This document shows positions 35,002 through 47,349 of a stretch of 64,000 nt of DNA, piece by piece. The first letter of the stretch is position 1; each line of letters opens with the position of its first letter. A model generated the notes under the pieces. That model searched no databases. It was not told where the DNA came from and saw nothing but the letters and a program-made list of their open reading frames with translations. This DNA is from Terana coerulea (lineage: Eukaryota > Basidiomycota > Agaricomycetes > Polyporales > Phanerochaetaceae), in assembly GCA_024811115.1 (NCBI GenBank), contig JAKOGH010000743.1, positions 248,001 through 312,000 on the forward strand, in the 5' to 3' direction. Both the position numbers and the translations under genes were made by a program.

Positions 35002-35403
35002 TTCTGTAGTATGAAATATAGATGAGTAGTATGTCAGATGCCGAAAGTTCCCTTGTGGATAGAAATAAGACGAGGGACTCGAAGAAAGTCAACCAAAGAC
35101 GAGTGGTGTAAGCGCCCAAGCTAGGCTTTCTTCGGCTTTCGAACACGATCAGACACGATCGCGTTGTGGCGCAGGCAGCCGGACCCCGAGCACTGCAATT
35201 CGCAAGGTAAAGGCGTGGCAAAATATGTAAGCCCAAGAGAATACTGTACACCAGGAAATACACTCTATACGTAGATTCGTCTATTGTACATAACGTTAGA
35301 TAAGCATGTGTGTGGTCGTTACATCGTGATCCTGCCACCCAAGTACATATCCAAGCCAGCGTCCACGTCTCGTCGCCACATCCAGGAAATACCACCGGAA
35401 AGG
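35002..35403. other. Intergenic between two minus-strand genes
   Basis: 402 bp holding the promoter of the SprT gene and the 3' UTR of the GH16 gene. No gene seen. Confidence 0.4.
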
Positions 35404-37027
35404 TTATGAGGTCTGGTAGATCTGGACGTACTTGACTTCCCAGTCTGTGGTGAGAGGATCGATGTAAATATGGGGCAGGCATGCAGATGAGAAGAGACGT
35501 ACAAGCTTGCGCGAACGCAGCGCCGTTCTGGCGTACATACTGCTCACAAGTCGAGACGCCAGTAGACGCAGCGCAGCTTTGATCCTGTCCTGGAATACCC
35601 GAGCTGCCCCACACGCCGCTTGCCCAATCGCCACTGAAAGTACATGTCAGGAGCTGAACACCGTGTCTTGACGATTAAAGACGCACCAAAGAGTGGTATC
35701 GAAGATGGCAGAGTGCGTGTTGAAGAACTGGAAGGGGTTGCAGCCCGAGGCAGCCCACGAAGCCATCGGCGTACCCCAGTTATCGGGAAGCGGCGCGTTT
35801 GCAGTGATGTCCGATGGTATGGAGTTCCGTGGGAAGAACCATATAGCGACACCGGAGTTATCCCACTTCATGATGTATACCCCGCCTCCGTTCCCGTTGA
35901 AGGCAGCACCAAACGAGTTCGTTTGAGCAGCACGCACGCCGCAGCCCTGGTTTCCCGTCTGTGCTGCGGCGCAGTTCGTCCCACCGACTACGGTGCCGGA
36001 GATGCCGAGTGTGGACGCGCTGGAGCTGGAGAGCGTGCAGCCGGGGTTCGTGTGGATCGTGGCCTGGTTGTTCGTATACGTGTTCACGCCTGGTATCTCC
36101 TTGAGCATGCATTTTACACCGCCCACTTGAGACTCACCTTCGACGATATCGATCTCTCCGCCCGCAGGCCAGTTGGGCCCGTTACTCCAGAACGCAGGCC
36201 ATGTCCCACACCCAGTCGGCATATGTACAGAGTCCATGATGACCAACCCGCCCGTATACGTCTTCTGCGTCGTAATCCGGATGCTCTGGCGTGTGTTGGC
36301 GACCTGTGGAGTTGTCTCCACGCGCATGATGGCATTTCCGGCGCTGTTAATTTCTGTTAAGTTCGCGGATTGCTGTATGGGAGATAATGCGTCGAGCAGT
36401 TAGCCGTAGCAAAATGAGAAGGACCACGCACCGAAGTGGGCTCGTCGATATAGGTCACGATGCCATTGGTTGGGTCTGAGCCGGTGAAGAAGTCCCATCC
36501 GTTGAAGAACGAGCTGCCTTGCTGAATACATGTGGCTAATTAGTGAATGGGCAATTACTAGGGCAAAGGGTACTCACATAGCTCTGGATCATCTTCCAAG
36601 GCGAAGAAGCGCCACCACCTGCGCCTGCAGTCGCCGTGGGCGTCGAGCCTGCCGAGTGCGGCGATGTGCTCGTCCCTGTAGCCTTGCCATTAGATGCCGT
36701 GGTCGCAGAGGGCTGGAAACTGATGGTGCTTGTACCGTTTCCGATCACGTTCGTCCCATTGCCGTTCGTGAGGCCCGAGCCCGCAGAGTTGACGCAGTAG
36801 ACGCGGCTGTTGCCCACCGCGGCGGGCTGCTGCTGCTGGTCGGCGGCGAGAATGCCGCGGAAGGACAGGCGCAGATCGCGCGCGAGGCCTGCGCTGCGCT
36901 TGACGGCATGGCGATGTGCGCGTGTGGCGGCCCGTGCGAGGGTCTCGGAGCCCCGTGAGAGGAGATTGGCGTCCGATGCGCCGGCGTTGGCGAGCAAGAA
37001 GAGGACGAGCGGGACGTGGAAGTACAT
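35404..37027 (-). CDS. Secreted GH16 endo-1,3(4)-beta-glucanase-like enzyme
   Basis: Cell-wall-active hydrolase. The N terminus MYFHVPLVLFLLANAGASDA is a signal peptide. It is followed by an unusual basic and Gln-rich spacer of about 45 residues, then a Gly/Ser/Thr linker. The catalytic domain has FFNGWDFFTGSDPTNGIV, WPAFWSNGPNWPAGGEIDIV and the active-site motif GEIDIVEG (the two Glu are nucleophile and acid/base), then MKWDNSGVAIWFFPR and the C-terminal WEVKYVQIYQTS. Four or more introns. It matches the basidiomycete GH16 laminarinase-like group that acts on fungal beta-1,3/1,6-glucan. No GPI anchor signal is visible. Confidence 0.9.
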
Positions 37028-38629
37028 GCTGGGCCCGGGCTCGACGGCGGGTGTGGTAAGGACAGAGGGGGACGGAGGGGTGGCGGAAAGCTAGGACCTG
37101 GCACAGCCGAGGTGGTGGTGGCAGAAGAAGAAGGGCAGCGTTCTGCGCTGCGCTGGGGGCCTAAAAATAAAGAGGATATGTCGGCAGAAAGCAGGGGCTG
37201 GAAAGCCTTCTTTCTGGCTCTGGGCGGGAAAGAAAAGTGGAGGAGCCAAAGCGTGGATGGAGAGCACCACAAAGTCGCCGGAGCTCTGCCGACGCCCGTG
37301 CAATCTTCTCGACACGAGGCAGCCATGATACCACTTCGCTCGGGGGCTTCCTGTTTGTTCTACCGGCCTCGAGGACAATGGCCGACCGTGCTCGCAACCA
37401 AGCTGCTCGCTATTGTCGGCCAGCGCGCGACTATCACTGGCCAGACGTCCAAGCTCGACGCTTACTTGTACCGCTTTCGGCGTCGAGGCTGGTGAAGCCG
37501 CCCGAGTACGCCCCATCAGCTGGTCAACCGACCGTTGCAAGCATGCAGCAAGAGGTAACGAGTACCTCGAGGAAATAGGGTGCAGGTGTGTACCGTGGGC
37601 AGTGCTTGTGCATGGTGATCGCAGTCAAAGTGCAAGAGGGTTCAGGAAAGCTGGGGTTCTGGATAGCCCTTGATAAACGCGTAGAACCCGGCAAATTAAC
37701 TGCTTTAATACATAGCAGTATTGATATCCACTCGGTGAGCATCTTAAAAGAAATTTAGGTGACTTTCTGAACGCATTGAAGTATGCCCTATAGTACTCAT
37801 GGGTCATTTACAGTGGACTGGCTTTCTACCTACCGCCGCGACCGAATCCTGCAGTACTTTTTACTTGGGGTGTAGGGCTCAACACGATGGAACGACGGAA
37901 CAACGACCTCCGGATTCATATCCGAGCGGAGCTAGCCAGGCAGCAAAGGTATGTCAAGCAAATCTAACTCCCTTTGCTTCCGTCTTCTCGAATTTCGAAA
38001 ACACGGGATGAAACTTCGCCGCTGCGTTGCACTTCGTCGATCAAGGTCGTCCATGCAAATCTGGGCCATATAGTAACCTTGGGGCAGATACAGAGAAGCA
38101 TCGGAACACAGGAAGCGGAACTGTAGCCGGGATACGAATCAGTGAACTCGTATATGTGGTATCTTCCGGGTCCATGGGCTTCCTTTGGTTCTAGCACAAA
38201 CGTGGGGATAGAATGGAAACTTCCTTAAACCCCTGGAATCACAGCAATCAACCTTGCTACTATTACGGTATACGCAGAAACACCAGTTTTTTCTGCATGA
38301 TACTATAGCTTTACCTGAAGCCTGAAGGTACGCATGGTTGCTCTGGAGTTTCTGCCTGTGAGCGCTTGTGGAACCGTAGCATGTTGTTCTGTGTCGGTTC
38401 TGTGAAGAATGGGTGTTATATAAAATCCCGCGTTGTTTCACAAAAGACAGCTCAAAAGAACGGAAGCAGAGGGATGAATATCTGGATTTAGGCCTCAGGT
38501 CTTCTGTGCTCAGCCAAAGACAGACCAAAGACAAATTCTTAAGTAACGGTTGCTTACGTAAGCTGATCCTCCATTTAGAGCCAGCGCGACGCGACACAGC
38601 CAGGACTCCGTCGAATCAGCGGCTTGGGC
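37028..38629. other. Long intergenic region between divergent genes
   Basis: 1.6 kb, the longest gene-free stretch. The left 450 bp is GC-rich with open frames on both strands that are artefacts of GC content. The right part is AT-richer. It must contain promoters for the GH16 gene and the transporter. No tRNA or repeat recognised. Confidence 0.4.
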
Positions 38630-40938
38630 ATGTCTTCAAACGAGCCGCCACGTCGACGCAAGAAACAGGGCAAACGCAAGCAAAATACACACGCTTCCGA
38701 CGAGGACGCCATGCCACGCAGCCCAAGGGCGCACGCCACTTCGCTCGAGAGCATTTCGATCCAGCCACGCACCCCCAGGACGGCTCGGGCGAATGGCATC
38801 CACGGGTGGACTCCGGCGGATGGGCAGCCGATAGATGAGGTGGAGCTTAGCTTGCTCGGTGAGGACGAGCGGCGGCAGGCTGCGAACGGGATGACAGTGG
38901 AGAGGAGCAGGCCTACCTAGCGCAAGCAGACAAGAAGGCTATTTCTACTAAAGACAAGCGGGCAATAGCACTGCTTATTGTATTATGTGAGTCTTTAGCT
39001 CGGATGTGCTTTCGCCATGTTCTGAAACTGTTCAGACCTTATTCAAGGGTTCCCAGTGAGTGATCTACCCAACGACGCCGTGCAGAAGCTCATCCTGTCA
39101 TAGTTGGGATTGGCACTAGGATCGCTGCCGTTCCTTCTGCGAGAACACTTGTCATATTCCCAGCTCGCCGTCTTCTCGCTTGCGAGTTACCCATATTCCC
39201 TGAAACTGCTATGGTCGCCCATTGTAGATTCGCTCTTCTTTCGCTCCGTTGGTCGCCGCAAGTCCTGGATTATACCCATGCAATTAATTATTGGTACCCT
39301 AATGCTAGTAATATCTCTCAACGCGGAAGAGTTCATGAACCACGTCGGTCATTTTCTTCTTGCTCAGTTTCGGTCACCTTACCTCTGCCATAGCCCTCGG
39401 AACATATCTATTCAATATCTATAGCGTTCACCACGCTCGTGACGATGTCCGCGACCCAAGACATTGCTGTTGATGGTATGTCAGTTTACGAGCTGATAGG
39501 CGTACCTGACTGACATGCACGACGCCAAGGCTGGGCTCTTACGCTCTTGTCTCAAGAAAATCTACCCTACGCTAGCACGTGTCAGACGATTGGGCTCAAT
39601 ACTGGCTATTTTGCCTCTTTTACTGTCTTCCTTGCCCTCAACAGCGAATCTTTCTCGTAAGTAATAACAAAGTGATTACCATTTGGATAACAGCTGATAT
39701 TGTTCACCTATGTGCAGACAGAGATGGGGCATTCCTCGTCTTCTCCTCAGCCAGTATATGATATTTTGCAGTGCGATGTCTTTCATGGTCACCGTTTGGC
39801 TCTTTTTCGTTAAGGAGGTGAGATCAGCCGTACGTATTGGGGTGAACTTGGTCATTGACTCAGCTTAGGATAAGGATGCGGAGGGCGAGGATCTCAGTGT
39901 CAAGACCGTTTACAAGACAATGTGGAACATCTGCAAGCTCAGACGTACGTCGCAATCCTTCCCGAGCCAAATATCGTTGCTGAAAGCAATCTATTTATGG
40001 ACAGATGTTCAAATCCTCTGTCTCTTACATTTGTTCGCAAAAATAGGATGGGCTGCCAGCGACGCCGCCAGTCAGCTGAAGATGGTCGAGAAGGGCCTTG
40101 GACGCGAAGACTTGGCAATCGCTGTTCTCATCGACTTCCCCTTCCAGATGCTCGCAGGCTGGGTCGCCGGCCGGTGGTCAAGAGGAGAGAAGCCGTTGCG
40201 TCCATGGATGATTGCGTTCTGGCCCCGACTGCTACTGGCGCTCGCGGCGACGCTCGTCGTGTACTGGTTTCCGAAGCCGCCAATCTCAATGGGTTTCTTC
40301 GTGCTATTGGTCCTGCAGACAGTACTGTCGTCCTTCGCTGGGTCTGTCGCTTTCTTTTCTTACATTAATCTTTTACTGAGTTATGTCACAGTACTGTCCA
40401 ATTCGGAGGCATATCCGCGTTCCACACGAGGATCTCAGATCCGGTAGTTGGAGGGACATATATGACGGTAAGGCAACTCGTGTCCGGATTTTCTACCACG
40501 TATTGACCAGGTGACAGCTGCTGGCGACTTTCACGAACTTGGGTGGCACATGGCCGAGATTCTTCGTCTTGAAGGGTACGAACCGCAATTTCATTGATAC
40601 GAGTATGCACCATTGACAAACCTCGCCTTGCAGGTGTGGACTTCTTCACAGAAGCGACATGCAAGATCAAGGACCAGGGACTGTCAGTCAAAGCAGCAGA
40701 GTGTGTGTCTGACCACGGCAAGCAAGCTTGCACAGACCTTGGTGGTGAATGCATCACAGAACGCGACGGATTTTACATCGTGTCTGCTGTGTGCATAGGC
40801 CTGGGAGTCATTTCTGTTATATTCCACATGATCCCTACCGCGAGGAAGCTTCAAGGTTAGTACCCATTGCGTCACAAGCACAGCCAGTCGTTGACGCCTT
40901 CTATAGCTGTTCCACCCAGCAAATGGCGAGTAACATGA
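38630..40938 (+). CDS. Acetyl-CoA transporter (AT-1/SLC33A1 family)
   Basis: Multi-pass membrane protein of the major facilitator superfamily that imports acetyl-CoA into the ER lumen. A hydrophilic N-terminal tail (MSSNEPPRRRKKQGKRKQNT) leads to the family sequences KRAIALLIVLYLIQGFP, LGSLPFLLREHLSYSQLAVF, SPIVDSLFFRSVGRRKSW, MSATQDIAVDGWALTLL, DFPFQMLAGWVAGRWSRG and GGTYMTLLATFTNLGGTWPR, ending ARKLQAVPPSKWRVT. About ten introns, some leaving very short exons. A missing G in the GGG at 38888-38890 separates the tail from the frame that begins DDSGEEQAYLAQ. The family assignment rests on the ATQDIAVDGW and GGTYMTLL signatures. Confidence 0.9.
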
Positions 40939-41267
40939 CCGTTGGGTTTGGATTCGCTCTCTGCGGGTATTCGGGCGCGACCACGCTCATGTGTATATCG
41001 AGATGTATGTGGGAGACAGTGTAACAACGTGGTGAAAACGAGGACATGACACAATTTATTTTCCGTTATTTTTGAATTTCACGTCGTGAGGCGCGCCTGC
41101 CCTGAGGTTGCCCACCGTGACGGGCGCCTGTGCAGATTACTGCCCGTCTTCTGCTTCAAAGGATAGCTTGACTTCTCCCGCTTTGCCTTGAGCTCTCACC
41201 ACCCACACATCCGCCCTCGTCGCCCTCTGGCACATTGAGCACTTTCCCCGCTATTCTCATCTTGAAA
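40939..41267. other. Intergenic, promoter of GYF gene
   Basis: 329 bp between two plus-strand genes. Nothing else seen. Confidence 0.4.
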
Positions 41268-44200
41268 ATGACCACCACCACCATGCACTTTGGTCCCGAG
41301 TGGATGCGTACGAAGCAAGCTCCGTTGCGCTCAAACCCTTCGCCGCCATTGACGACCTCTGCATCTACCGGAGCGTCCTCATATTCTGCCCTAGTCCAAC
41401 CGGTGACACAGGCACCGCCTGAGAAACGCGACCTCACGCACCCATTCCGGTACTCGAAGGAGGATTTAATCAGGATTTTTAAAGAAGGTGGCGGGAAAGG
41501 CGGCCTTGGCCTGGAGGTAGAGAGGTGGGAGGGCATCGTCAGAGAGCTGGGCGCGGATCCTATCTCACTCAAAGAGCCGGGGGAAGGTGAAAAGAAGGTC
41601 GGTGGCAGGCGAAACTCGGCGCGTGCTATTTTCTCACTCCGTTCGTGCGCACACAGCTTTTCGCTGGCCCGGCTCAATTCTGAAATGCGCCGCCGACCTT
41701 CGACTGATTACCTCTCGCTTTCGACCCCTGGACTGACCGAACGCCCTAAGCTGAACCACAGCACGACTGGTCCCGGCAGTCCGCTGAGGGAGCGGCTTGG
41801 TGGCTTTATGGGTCGCAGAAGAGATAGCACCGGTCAGCACCCTTGCTCTCATTTCGTCTTCTTGGCTTACCTTCAGTACTTTATCCTCCAGACCAGATCC
41901 CATTGACGTTGCCCAGAAAGCTATCTCAATCTTCTCTGCAACCACCCTTGCTTTCACCTCGAGACCCGCTTCCTTCTCCGCGGACTCGTATGTCTGGAGC
42001 ATCCGGTATTGATGGCGTTCTGAGTGACTCTTGGTCCGCGAGGAGACGTGCATCTGAAGGTCTTCTGAAGACTACTAGCCGTGGTGGGGAAACTAGCGAC
42101 AGCCATGATACTCCTCAGCCAAATGGCATCAAGGAGGAGGAAGAGGATCGAGCAGCTGCTGAGGGCGGAGGTGCATTGAACGGGGCGAGCAATGCACCTC
42201 ACTCTGATGCGCCACCAGCAAACTCAGTCAATGAGCAGGGTGTGGGCGTGGACGCTGCCGGCACTGGAATTGCGAAGTTGTCGCTGAACACGACCGACCT
42301 GAATCCTACTTCGGCCGCTCCGCGTACTCCTGGGAATGCTGCACCAGGGGCACCTCCTCCTGGAATCGTTGATATCAGTACCATCGAGTGGTCGTACCTT
42401 GATCCCCAGGGACAAGTGCAAGGTAAGATGCCCTCGAAGACGTTTCTGCGACAAGCTTACACTCGGGTCTGTAGGTCCATTCCCTGCTTCTACGATGCAG
42501 AAGTGGTACGAAGATGGGTACTTCACACCGGCCTTGCTCATGAAGCGTACCCACATCGACACCGAATGGACACCTGTCTCTGAGCTCCTTCGACGCGCAG
42601 GCAACCCACGCCTCTTCTTGACTCCTCTTCAGGAGGCTCCCCCGCCTGGTCTCCCTCGTCGCGACCCTCTTCTTGATGGCCCTGCTCCAGATGGGACATT
42701 TGGTTCTCCCTTCTCACCCATACCTTCACGCACGCTTCGCTCTACTGCTATGGAATCGTACCTGCACAACGGCGGCGTTCCCGACTCTCCTTCCTCTTCT
42801 TTCAGCGGTGCTGGTAGGTTCGCCAATGCCTCGCCCGACCCAGCGTCGTTTGGTATAGGCCGTCCTCACTTCAATGGTTCGCCTGTGGGTCCACGTTTCG
42901 CATCTTTGGTCGGGAATGGCGAGCCGCAGAGACGCTCTACGTTCGATGAGGGCGTAGAGCCTGGCCTCGTCTCTCGACCCTCGTTTGGTAACCACGCACC
43001 AGGCAGGGCCTCGTCTATCGATGGTCTTGCATACCAATGTGCGTCTGCATCCCTCCTTCGGTTGGTGCTCCTCTAATGTCTTGTAAAGCCGTGGAAGGCA
43101 ATGGTGTACCTGAGAATGGAGGGTCTTACGGTTCAGGTGTCGCGCAGGGCCATGATAGTCTCTTCGGCAACCGAGGTGCTTTCCACGCGGCTCGTACCTC
43201 CCAAGGCAGTCCAATGCGCAATGGCCAGGCTACGATTGGAATCAACGACTCCTTCACTGGATTCCGCGAAGGTCCCCGACTTCTCAACCGCGACTTGTAC
43301 ACACATTCGACTGAACCGCAGGCTATTAACTTACCCTTTGCAAACGGCAATGCATCATATTCCAATGGCCAACCGTTCGGACAGACTCAACTACCATATG
43401 GATCGCAGCTTGATGCTCGATCGACACACTCCTACCCGATATTGGATCAGCAGCCATTGCCCAGCCCTTTAGCTACCCAGCAACGCTTTCAACAACCCTT
43501 CGCCACTACTCCTGCCGCGCAACCTTCATGGCCTCCACAGGACACTCGTCGTCCTGGTCCTTTCGATCCTGAATACCCAACCTCACGGAACACTATCATT
43601 CAGCACACTATCACTCCTTCTCAGCCTCTCGCGCAGCCCCATGTGGCACCTGGGGTCTCTGTCACCAACGATCAGTCTCCTTGGCTTGCGGCCTCGCAAG
43701 GCGTCGTCCAAGAGCCATGGGCACCTGATAGCCTCACGGCGGCGAACCTCGGACAACACAACAGGCAGCATGAAGAGACAGACGTGCAACAGGAGGAAGA
43801 ACCGGCCATTCAGGGACATGTTGCCGAAGGTGTTCCCGTGCCCGGGGCAATTCAAGACTTCGCGTGAACCTGCTGCACCTGCGGTTGCTGAACCGACCAA
43901 AGCCGACAAGCGGCGCAGAAAGGCTAGTGCCCAGGTTGACAGCAATGTACTCGCACCGAAGGTAGCGCCTGCTCCCGCGGCAGCCCCCGTTGCAAAATCA
44001 CCTTCGCCAGCTCCTCCATCTGCTGAGCCCTCCAAACCCGCTTGGGCTGTCGGCGAGGATGACAAGAAGACCAAGCCCTCTGGCGCTGCACTCGGACTTC
44101 GCGAGATCCAGGAGATGGAGACGAAGAAGCTCGAAACGCGTAAGGCCGCCGAGCGTGAGCGCGAACGTACTGCCCGTGCCGCTGCCGCTGCGGCTTCCGC

Positions 44201-45215
44201 TGCTTCGGACGAAGTCCACACCCTCTCATGGGGCTTACCTACGTCTCAGGCGGGAGCTCGGGCTGCTGCAGGTGTCAAGGAGTCTGCTTCGCCTCAAACC
44301 GCTGGGTCACCTGCAACTCCTAACACCCCGGTGTGGACTGCAACTGCTAAGGCACCGTCAGTAAAGAAAACGATGAAGGAGATTCAAGAAGAGGAGGAGA
44401 AGCGTAAGAAGCTGGCGGCTAAGGAAAAGGAGACTGTTGCTGCCGCTGCCCGCAGGGCATACGCGGATACTACGACCAAGGTGAGCCGCTTGGGTTGTCG
44501 GGGTCGAACTATGAGCTTACTAAAGATTGATAGCCTGTGGCCCCTGCACAGTCAGGGAGGTGCTTGGTCGACTGTAGGTTCCAGCGGCAAGTCCAATGTT
44601 GCGGCTGCAACTCCTCCAACACGTCCCACCATCACTACCGCATCCTCCACGAAGACCGTTACTGGCTCCGCTGCGACGCCGACTTTGTCGGCTGCTTCTG
44701 TCGTCTCCCGCGCCGCTGTTGTTCCTCCCACGCCTGCACGGTCGCCTATGATCACCAGCACCGTGAAGCTGGCTGCTGCGCCACCCAAGGAGGAAACAGC
44801 GTCGGCCCCATCACTTGATTTCCTCAAGTGGTTGACTGATTCCCTGAAGGGTTTGAACAGCTCCGTCAACAGTATGTCTCGTATTATATGCTTAATAATG
44901 TACACACGACTGACATGTTGTGTAGTGGAAGATATCACGTCGATGCTGCTCTCCTTCCCTCTGGATCCGGACCCTTCCACAGTCGAGCTCATCACCGATC
45001 TCATTTACGCTAACAGCACCACACTGGATGGGCGCAGGTTTGCGGCTGAGTTCGTCAGCAAACGCAAGGCCGACAGCAGAGCTCCCTCTACTGCGAGCAC
45101 TGCTGGTAAGCCCCTGTCGATCGCAGACGTCGTCAAGACTCAGCCCAAGCCTGCCGGCAATGAGTGGGGCGGGTTCAAGGTCGTAAACAAGAAAAAGAAG
45201 GCTGGGAAGGCGTGA
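41268..45215 (+). CDS. GYF-domain protein (SMY2/GIGYF-like)
   Basis: Adaptor that recognises proline-rich partners and probably acts in translational repression or vesicle traffic. It starts MTTTTMHFGPEWMRTKQAPL. It next has HPFRYSKEDLIRIFKEGG, whose YSKEDLI fits the eIF4E-binding pattern YxxxxL-hydrophobic found in GIGYF proteins. The GYF domain is at about 42380-42590: TIEWSYLDPQGQVQGPF, then MQKWYEDGYFTPALLMKR and EWTPVSELLRR. It continues with long Pro/Gln/Ser-rich low-complexity sequence, an Ala/Lys/Glu-rich coiled coil (EIQEMETKKLETRKAAERER and a second similar block) and a conserved C terminus ending EWGGFKVVNKKKKAGKA. The reading frame jumps once near the GGGG at 43844-43847. Confidence 0.85.
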
Positions 45216-45464
45216 GTGTCCTTCGTCGCCTCCCAAGTTCCCTAGCGCGTGGTGCCCCAGTATAATTGTATACCTGTATGCCAACACTAGTACCTTGTTG
45301 TAATGCTAATCCTCGCGACTCTTCCGTCCTCCATATCAGTGCTGTATGTTATATAGAGCGTTACATTACATTTGAGGTACATATGAGGTACGTTCCAAGT
45401 GAGCACGATCGCTACATCGACCTCACTACAAGAGCCTGTTTCTACCGATACAGATAGGGATACA

Positions 45465-46917
45465 TCAAGGGTTTGCAGGTGGCTCTGCGGCATTCATACC
45501 GAGCAGCTCGTGTAAATTGGCTTCCATAGCTGAATCATCCAGGAACCCATCCAGGTTGAAGTCCGCAGAAGTGGCCGAATTCAGGACCTCCAGCATTGCG
45601 GATGGCGACTGAGCCATCAGGTTCGCCGGGTCCATGTTTTGAGCCTGCGGCTGTGAAGTCGACTGAGGGATGTCGGATGCCGGGACTTGGTTGGGAGGGA
45701 TGCCTTGGTCTGCAAGAAATAGTGCTGCACTAGCATTCGCGGCTTCAAGGTCCGAGGGCTGGTCCAAAGTGCCGAACAGATCGAGGTCGATAACGATATC
45801 TTCTTGCTTAACCGGTATGTTCGCGTTGCTGGTAGTAACGTCGGAGCCGGAGGCGGTAGCGTCTCCGAAAAGATCCATATCCAGCTGAAGGTCGTCGATG
45901 TCGATAGGCTTGTCTGCCGAGCTACCCAGCGGGCCTTCAACCACGACATTATGGTTTGACCCCACCACGTCCTCCGGAATTTGGAGATCATCTGTGTCCG
46001 GTGGGCCAAAGGGGTAGTCTGGAGGCAATTTGGATATGCTAGATCTAGGAGCGCTAGCGAACGTCACTGGCGACGCCATCCCACTCGGGAGCATGAGCTC
46101 GTCGGGATTAATTCGAAGAGTTGTAGACGACAAGTCGAGCTTGTGCGGGAATGGAGGGCGGTGCAGGGAGGACAGTGAGATGGTAGACTGTCTGCGCGCA
46201 GTTAACCCCGTTTTATTTGCGGACGGCGTTGTAGGTGAAAGCATGACTGATTCCGTCTCTTGAGTTGGAGAGAGGAGAGGCGATTCTGTGACCGGTGGTG
46301 CTTCAGCTGCTCTGGCTTTTGCCGCGGCTTCTTCTTCCACTGCTTGTATGCGCCTCTTCTCCCGTTCAAGGTCGCGCCTTAGCACAGTAATTGCGCGCTG
46401 CTGGGAACAGATTCAATCGTTGGAAAGCATACTACAAAATGCAAATGGCGCTCACCAGTTTCGATTGAATGGCATCGCACAGCTGATCGTATTTCTCGAC
46501 ATCTCGTCCGAGAGCTGAAGTCAACGTACGTGGAGGATACGGTGCATGCCTATGAATGCCACTGCGCATGCGATGATTAGATCAATGCAAGAGTTATAGA
46601 GTAGAAAGTACGCATACAGCCTCTTAGTATCAGCATAGAACCTGTACACTTGGCCGGTCCTCACAACAGCGGACTGAAGGATGGTCAAAAAGTTCGATTC
46701 AGGGAAGCAAAGCAGCTGAACTCACTCTTAGAGTTTCCGACAATGCTTTCGCCTCTGGAATCAAAATGCCTTGTGGGATGGGTGGGGGAGCTGCAGCCAC
46801 GGGGACTGGAGGCGGGGGCATGGCCTGTGCATTCTGAGTCTTCGGTAGGGCATTCAGAGCCCCATCCTTCCCAGCGTTCGAGGGCTTGCGTTGCACAGGA
46901 CGAGGTTTAGGTGCCAT
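45465..46917 (-). CDS. Unrecognised protein with basic N terminus, coiled coil and acidic repeats
   Basis: Not assigned to a family. Exons joined by short introns give MAPKPRPVQRKPSNAGKDGA, a Pro/Ala stretch (QAMPPPPVPVAAAPPPIPQG), SAVVRTGQVYRFYADTKRL, PYPPRTLTSALGRDVEKYDQ and a predicted coiled coil CDAIQSKLQRAITVLRRDLE leading into RIQAVEEEAAAKARAAEA. The C-terminal half is acidic, with recurrent aliphatic-Asp motifs: PIDIDDLQLDMDLFGD, DIVIDLDLFGTLDQ and FNLDGFLDDSAMEANLHELL. These look like activation domains or SUMO-interaction motifs. A role as a transcription co-factor, for example a Mediator tail subunit, is a guess. It is convergent with the GYF gene and divergent from the VPS38 gene. 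Confidence 0.7.
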
Positions 46918-47349
46918 GTTGATAGTTTAACAATAATTTACAGTTCCTGGACGCTGTTTGTGAGGTCCTGAATGAACTGTATAGCCTCCAGTGTATGTAC
47001 ACGGGGACGCGGCAAGGTCTTGAGAGATATATGACAACGGCTCCTTCTTGCAGTTACAAGTCGCGTGTGAGGTATGGGTGCGTTGGGACGGTTGGGCTAT
47101 GTGGACAATGACATGTGGGAGAAAGCAGAGATGAGGCGGACCAGTCAGAATTGATGCGCGCACATACACCTGCTCCGTACTTCCATCCCGCGATATCGCT
47201 GGCCGCCACTTTCTCACACTCCGAGGAGACTACTACATCTCCGAGGCTCGCCGTTGGAGGGATTTGGACTTGAACGGATGAGACAGCTGCACTCCAGGCT
47301 TCTGTGACGGACACCGGTGGACTCCCCTTGCGCAGGTCGTCCGAGTATC
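46918..47349. promoter_or_regulatory. Divergent promoter region
   Basis: 432 bp between the acidic protein (-) and VPS38 (+). No clear TATA box; no gene seen. Confidence 0.4.

Noticed and set aside
34820..35614. A 264-codon minus-strand open frame between SprT and GH16 genes
   Set aside because: It overlaps the terminal GH16 exons in their own frame, then reads through an intron and UTR; the composition changes abruptly.
36530..37495. Long plus-strand frames opposite the GH16 N terminus
   Set aside because: GC-rich antisense shadows of a signal-peptide-bearing gene with clear splicing on the other strand.
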